NCBI GenBank assembly: GCA_918026815.1
Contig: CAKJVC010000037.1
Span: forward strand, 248,001 to 312,000
DNA: 64,000 nt
Source of the DNA: Chalara sp. BL73
Lineage: Eukaryota; Ascomycota; Leotiomycetes; Helotiales
Direction: 5' to 3'
Made by a program: the position numbers and the translations under genes
The notes under the pieces: generated by a model
What the model was told of the DNA's origin: nothing
Seen by the model: only the letters and a program-made list of their open reading frames with translations
The model's database searches: none
Part shown: in pieces, positions 58,386 through 64,000 of the stretch
Position numbering within the stretch: the stretch's first letter is position 1
Layout of the letters: each line of letters begins with the position of its first letter

Positions 58386-61356
58386 TTACTACAACTACTG
58401 TAAAATCGCTCGCAAATACGACTACAAGCTTGTAAAACAACTAAAGTTTTAGTAATTACTGTTTTTTAATTGTTAAATAACTTGTAAACTTTAAATTATA
58501 ACACTACATAATATATTTTTTTTGATTTTTAGCAATATCGTTCGTAATTGCTTTTTATACGTTGTTTACATTTCGTAAGCTATACTTTTTTTCGTTTACT
58601 TTAAAGTTCGATTTTACTTGTTTTTCGACTTCGTTTTTAAGTTTTTTTTTATTATTTAGCTATATCGTAATTTTTTTAAGTATTTAGTTAGTTTTGCTAG
58701 CTATAATATTGCTTTAAAGATTTCAGCGCTTTTTTAGTATAAACTATAGTTGTTTTTGTAAAATTTTAAGCTTTAAAGTTTTTTATTTTCGAATTTTACA
58801 GTAGTTTGCAAGCTATATACTTAAGTAAGTTTTTAGCTATACTTTTTTTTCGGCTATATAGCTTTGTATTAAAACTTCCGAGCAGTTTAGTGCTAGTTTT
58901 TTTAGTAATTTTACAACTATAAACTCAAGTTTCGGTTTTAGTTTTAATTTTAGCTTTAATTCCGGTTCCGGTTTCGATAGTACTAGCTCGATTTTTTAAT
59001 TATACTACTTGTAAAAGTTTTTTTGTAAACTAAATATATTTTTTAGTATATTTTCCGGAATCCGGAAAGTCGGTATTAAACTATTAAATACTTTTACGAA
59101 TATTTAAAAGCTTGTAATTTGTAAAAGTATTAAAACTAAAACTGTATTTTATAATACAGCTTAAAACTGTAACGTTTCGATATTTTAAAATATTTAGCTT
59201 TATATAGCAATTAAAGCTTAAAGCTTAAATAAACAATTTCGGCTTGTACGTATATAGCTTTTATTATAATATGCAAAACAAACTAAAAGCTGTTTTTTTA
59301 GTTATAATTTTTCGACAAATAAAATACGGCTTGTATTTCGGTTTGTAATAACAAAACAGCTTAGTTTTTTAACTTGTAAAAAATCAAAAAGTAGCTATAA
59401 AATGTTTTCGCGGTTTTAATACTAGTATAAATCGAAATTTAACGAAATAAAACTTGTTGTAACTTTTTTAAAATTACAAATATAAACGCACAGCAATTTT
59501 GTACTATGTGTAAAAACTTTAGTATATAATTTTAAAAAAAAAAATATCGATTTAATATAATATTAAACAAACCGAATTGTATACTAAATAACAATTTTAA
59601 ATACGTTTCGGTAAAACTTATAGTTAATATTTAAAAGTGTAGTGTTTCGTTTACTATTTATAAAAGTCCGAATTAAAATAACTTAATTAAAAACCGTATT
59701 TTTAATATTTAACTAAGTTAAATACAAGTTTTTTTTAGTTTTTTTTCTGCTAAAGTATTATTTAATATATATATAAGCACTTTTATTTTTACGAGCTATA
59801 TTTAGTTAGTTTAAGTTTATAAATATTATTGCAAACTCGAATTTACTTACTAAAATATAGTTTAAATACTAAAATGTATATAAAAGTTTGTTTAAACTGT
59901 AACTAAACGTTGCTTTTAGCTGTTTTTTAACTATTTATTACAGAAATAATTAATACACTTTTAGTATTTTAAAGCAAAGTATTTAGTATATAGTTTTAAC
60001 TAACGTTTTTTGTATTAGTCGACTGTTGAAGTATATATAATACTTTGCTACAAAGCATTAAAAGCTAGTTAATTATTTTTTAGTATACTTTTACAGTAAA
60101 CTAATACACGTTGATTTATATACTAAACACAAAATATAATTAAAACACTCGTAAATACAGTTTTAAAAGTTTTTTTTACAGTATTATTTTTATTTATAAC
60201 TATTATTTTAAAGTTTATTTTAAACTGTTAAAACTGTTAAAGTGCTTAAATATAATTAAATATAAATTCGCCGAAAAAAAAACAAAAACTAATTAAAAAC
60301 GTTTTGCTAGTATTTGTAATACTTAAATAAAGTTAAATTTTACATTTACAGTTAAAAATTGTAATATAATTCAACTTTTAAAACTGTATATAGCTCGTAA
60401 ATAATTATTAATATCTGTAAATTTATTTACTAACTATATAAAAAAACAGCATGTTAAATTTGTTAGTTTTGTAAATGCTATTAATTAGAATTACGTTTTA
60501 ATTTTAGTATACAAACTAAATAAATTTCGAATAAACAATAAATAAGTATTCAGCATAATTTTAAACTGTAACTTGTACTTAAAAGTATATTTTTTTATTT
60601 GTAAAGTATTAAATTAGTGTATAATTAGCCGATAATTTATATAATCGTTTACGTTTAAAAACTACATTTAAATTGTATATATTATAAAATTAAAAAGTAG
60701 TTAAAGTATTTTGTCGAAAAAAAACTATCGAATTACAAAGTTTAATTTTTGTTTTTATTAAATTAGCTTGTAAATAAATTGTACAAATATATACTAACAA
60801 AATAAAGTTGTTGTATTTAGCTAATATTTTTTTAAGTAAATTTATAATACGCTAAATATAAATTTATAAAATAACTTAAAAAGTAATTATAAATATTGTA
60901 TTAAGCTTTTAATCGAGTACAAACTTTTTATAGTAAATTATTTAATTTTATAGTATTAATAAAAAACTAGCAGTTCGTTTTACGAGTTTTTGTTTATTGT
61001 TTACAAGTATACGAATAATTATTTAAATAGTTAAAAAGTAAAAGTTTGCTGCTATAATCGCAGTTGTATAGTATTTTTTTTTGTAAACTACTGTTTATTA
61101 CTTTTAATCGACTAATACGAAAAGTATAGTTATACTATACTATTTAAATTTAAATTGATCGATATAATTTATTTTAAAAGCTATATATAACTTTTAGTAG
61201 TAGTAGTATTTAAAAAAAGTTTAGTAAAAGTACTAACAATAACGACAGTAATTTTAAAGCTAGTAAAGCGCTTTTAAAAAAAGGTTTTAATGTAAAAAAA
61301 AAAGTATTTATAATTTTACAAATAAAAAACAGTAATTACTAAAACTTTAATTGTTT

Positions 61357-61464
61357 TACAAGTTTATAGTCGTGTTTACGAATAATTTTGTGGTTGTGTT
61401 GAAAAGTACGCGTTGTGCTTAGTCAGAATTATTAACTTACTTTAAAGTATATGTATTAAAACCC
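61357..61464. repeat. Right terminal inverted repeat of copy 1
   Basis: Reverse complement of the left TIR apart from transitions; it ends in tatgtattaaaaccc at 61464, immediately abutting copy 2. Confidence 0.85.
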
Positions 61465-64000
61465 GGGTAAATTAATAATTCTGACTAAGCACAACGCGTA
61501 TTTTTTAATACAACTACAAAATTACTTGTAAACACAACTACAAACTTGTAAAACAACTAAAGTTTCAGTAATTACTGTTTTTTATTTATAAAATTATAAA
61601 TACTTTTTTTTTTATATTAAAACTTTTTTTTAAAAGCGTTTTACTAACTTTAAAATTACTATCGCTATCGCTAGTACTTTTACTAGACTTTTTTTAAATA
61701 CTACTACTACTAAAAGCTATATATAGCTTTTAAAATAAGTTATATTAATCAATTTAAACTTAAGCAATACAATATAACTATGTTTTTCGTATTAGTCGAT
61801 TAAAAGTAGTAAATAGTAATTTACAAAAAAAAATACTATACGATTACGATCGTAGCGGCAAACTTTTACTTTTTAACTATTTAAATAATTATTCGTATAC
61901 TTATAAACAACAAACAAAAACTTGTAAAACAAGCTGCTAGTTTTTTATTAATATTATAAAATTAAATAATTTACTATAAAAAGTTCGTATTCGACTAAAA
62001 ACTTAATATAATACTTACAATTACTTTTTAAGTTATTTTGCAAGTTTACATTTAGCGTACTGTAAACTTACTTAAAAAAATATTAGCTAAATACAACAAC
62101 TTTATTTTGCTAGTATATATTTGTACAATTTATTTACAAGCTAATTTAATAAAAACAGAAATTAAACTTTGTAATTCGATAGTTTTTTTTTAACAAAATA
62201 CTTTAACTACTTTTTAATTTTATAATATATACAATTTAAATACAGTTTTTAAGCATAAACAATTACGTGAATTATCGGCTAATTATATACTAATTTAATA
62301 CTTTACGAATAAAAAAATATACTTTTAAGTACAAATTACAGCTTAAAATTAAGCCGAATACTTATTTATTGTTTATTCGGAATTTATTTAATTTGCACAC
62401 TAAAATTAAAACGTAATTTTAATTAATAACACTTACAAAACTAACAAATTTAACATACTGCTTTTTTATATAGTTAGTAAATAAATTTACAAATATTAAT
62501 AATTGTTTACGAGCTATATACAGCTTTAAAAATTAAATTATATTACAATTTTTAACTGTAAATATAAAACTTAACTTTATTTAAATATTACAAATATTAG
62601 CAAAACGTTTTTAATTAGTTTTTGTTTTTTTTTCAGCGAATTTACATTTAATTATACTTAAATACTTTAACAATTTTAACAGTTTAAAATAAGCTTTAAA
62701 ATAATAGTTATAAATAAAAATAATACTGTAAAAAAAGCTTTTAAAACTGTATTTATAAATGTTTTAACTATATTTTGTATTTAATATATAAATCAACGTA
62801 TACTAATTTACTGTAAAAATATACTAAAAAATAATTAGCTAGTTTTTAATGCTTTATAACAAAGCATTATATATATTTTAATAATCGACTAATACAAAAA
62901 GCGTTAGTTAAAACTATATATTAAGTATTTTGTTTTAAAGTATTAAAAATGTATTAATTATTTCTGTAATAAATAATTAAAAAACAGTTAAAAACAACGT
63001 TTAGTTACAGTTTAAACAAGCTTTTATATATATTTTAGTATTTAAATTACATTTCAGTAAATAAATTCGAGTTCGCAATAGTATTTACAAATTTAAACTA
63101 ACTAAATATAGCTTGTAAAAATAAAAGTGCTTATATATATATTAAACGATATTTTAGCAAAAAAAAAACTAAAAAAAACTTGTATTCAACTTAGCTAAAT
63201 ATTAAAAATACGGTTTTTAATTAAATTATTTTAATCCGGATTTTTACAAGTAGTAAACGAAATATTACATTTTTAAATATTAACTGTAAGTTTTACTAAA
63301 ATGTATTTAAAGTTGTTATTTAGTATACAATTCGGCTTGTTTAATATTATATTAAATCGACATTTTTTTTTTTAAAACTATATATTAAAGTTTTTATATG
63401 TAGTACAAAATTGCTGTACGTTTATATTTGTAATTTTAAAAAAGCTATAATAAGTTTTATTTCGTTAAACTTCGATTTATACTAGTATTAAAATCGCGAA
63501 AGCATTTTACAGTTACTTTTTAATTTTTTACAAGTTAAAAAACCAAGCCGTTTTGTTATTACAAACCGAAATACAAGCTGTATTTTATTTGTCGAAAAAT
63601 TACAACCGGAAAAACAGCTTTTAGTTTGTTTTGTATATTATAACAAAAGCTATATACGTACAAGCCGAAATTGCTTATTTAAGTTTCAAGTTTTAATTGC
63701 TACATAAAGCTAAATACTTTAAAATATCGAAACGTTACAGTTTTAAACTATACTACAAAATACAGCTTTAGTTTTAGTACTTTTATAAGTTACAAGTTTT
63801 TAAATATTTGTAAAAGTATTTAGTAGTTTAATACCGATTTTTCGAATTCCGGAAAATATACTAAAAAATATACTTAGTTTACAAAAAAACTTTTATAAGC
63901 AGTATAATCAAAAAATCGAACTAGTATTATCGAAACCGAAACCGGAATTAAAGCTAAAACTAAAACTAAAACCGGAACTTAAGTTTATAGTTGTAAAATT
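61465..64000. mobile_element. Second copy of the same element, inverted, cut by the window end
   Basis: Reads as the reverse complement of copy 1: position x pairs with 122907 minus x (61467 with 61440; 64000 with 58907), with no net length change over 2.5 kb. Its outer 20 or so TIR bases are missing; it starts gggtaaattaataattctga directly after the end of copy 1. It is equally AT-rich and non-coding. The other end lies beyond the window. Confidence 0.88.

Larger units (their letters stand above)
58034..61464. mobile_element. TIR transposon remnant, copy 1 (3431 bp), hypermutated to A/T
   Basis: Bounded by terminal inverted repeats of at least about 108 bp. The left end begins gggttccaatacatgtaccc at 58034; the right end read in reverse begins gggttttaatacatatactt at 61464. 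Along the TIR I count 19 differences in about 110 positions, all transitions with the right end carrying A/T. Shared core: ttctgactaagcacaacgcg. The interior is very AT-rich, full of stops in all frames, with no recognisable transposase. The left 300 bp are far less mutated than the rest. Element class cannot be named; long TIRs point to a cut-and-paste DNA element. A TA directly precedes the left end (58032-58033). Confidence 0.85.

Noticed and set aside
58034..64000. Centromere or telomere-proximal repeat
   Set aside because: The structure is explained by two transposon copies; no telomeric repeat is present, and AT-richness alone is not enough for a centromere call.

Overview
The window looks like nuclear DNA of a filamentous ascomycete (Pezizomycotina). 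Genes are single transcription units on both strands with short GT-AG introns, mostly 45-110 bp. The gene content is typical of that group: an asco-laccase, a HET-domain incompatibility gene, GPI-anchored wall proteins, small secreted cysteine-rich proteins and a chitin deacetylase. Helotiales/Leotiomycetes is a guess from gene style only. No rRNA or tRNA gene was recognised.

Layout. 0-7 kb: a complete laccase on the minus strand, then a decayed HET gene. 8-12 kb: a bZIP regulator in five exons followed by a wrecked copy of the bifunctional tryptophan synthase. 12-14 kb: a small secreted ORF and a TLC-like membrane protein. 16-21.5 kb: a damaged secreted serine beta-lactamase-family gene, a 363-bp MITE with TA target duplication, and an intact subtilase. 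23-30 kb: a huge Ser/Thr-rich mucin-like protein with a 15-bp minisatellite, and a GPI-type wall protein. 32-35.5 kb: a protein with a possible 2-oxoglutarate/Fe(II) oxygenase signature, and an 8-Cys small secreted protein. 37-47 kb: a secreted glycoside-hydrolase-like protein, a Cys-rich GPI protein, a CHY zinc finger, a nucleotidylyltransferase and a secreted protein of DUF7888 appearance. 48-57 kb: a large GPI wall protein, a membrane-anchored aspartyl-protease-like protein lacking the usual catalytic aspartates, and a chitin deacetylase.

58-64 kb is quite different: very AT-rich, without genes, and made of two copies of one terminal-inverted-repeat element arranged head to head as a giant palindrome (axis near 61,453; arms pair base for base to the window end). 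Nearly all arm differences I inspected are transitions to A/T. The surviving cytosines are nearly all after a purine or before G, which is not the classical CpA-only RIP footprint. The extreme left end of the first copy is almost unmutated and carries eight 22-bp tandem repeats.

Functionally, most of the intact genes encode proteins that enter the secretory pathway (wall, protease, oxidase, carbohydrate-active). The 57-kb gene part therefore reads as a cell-surface/secretome region bordering a transposon-derived AT-rich block. Three genes (HET, tryptophan synthase, beta-lactamase family) are in decay. Exon-intron models were built by hand from frame, splice sites and family similarity. For the intact models the summed exon lengths are multiples of three.
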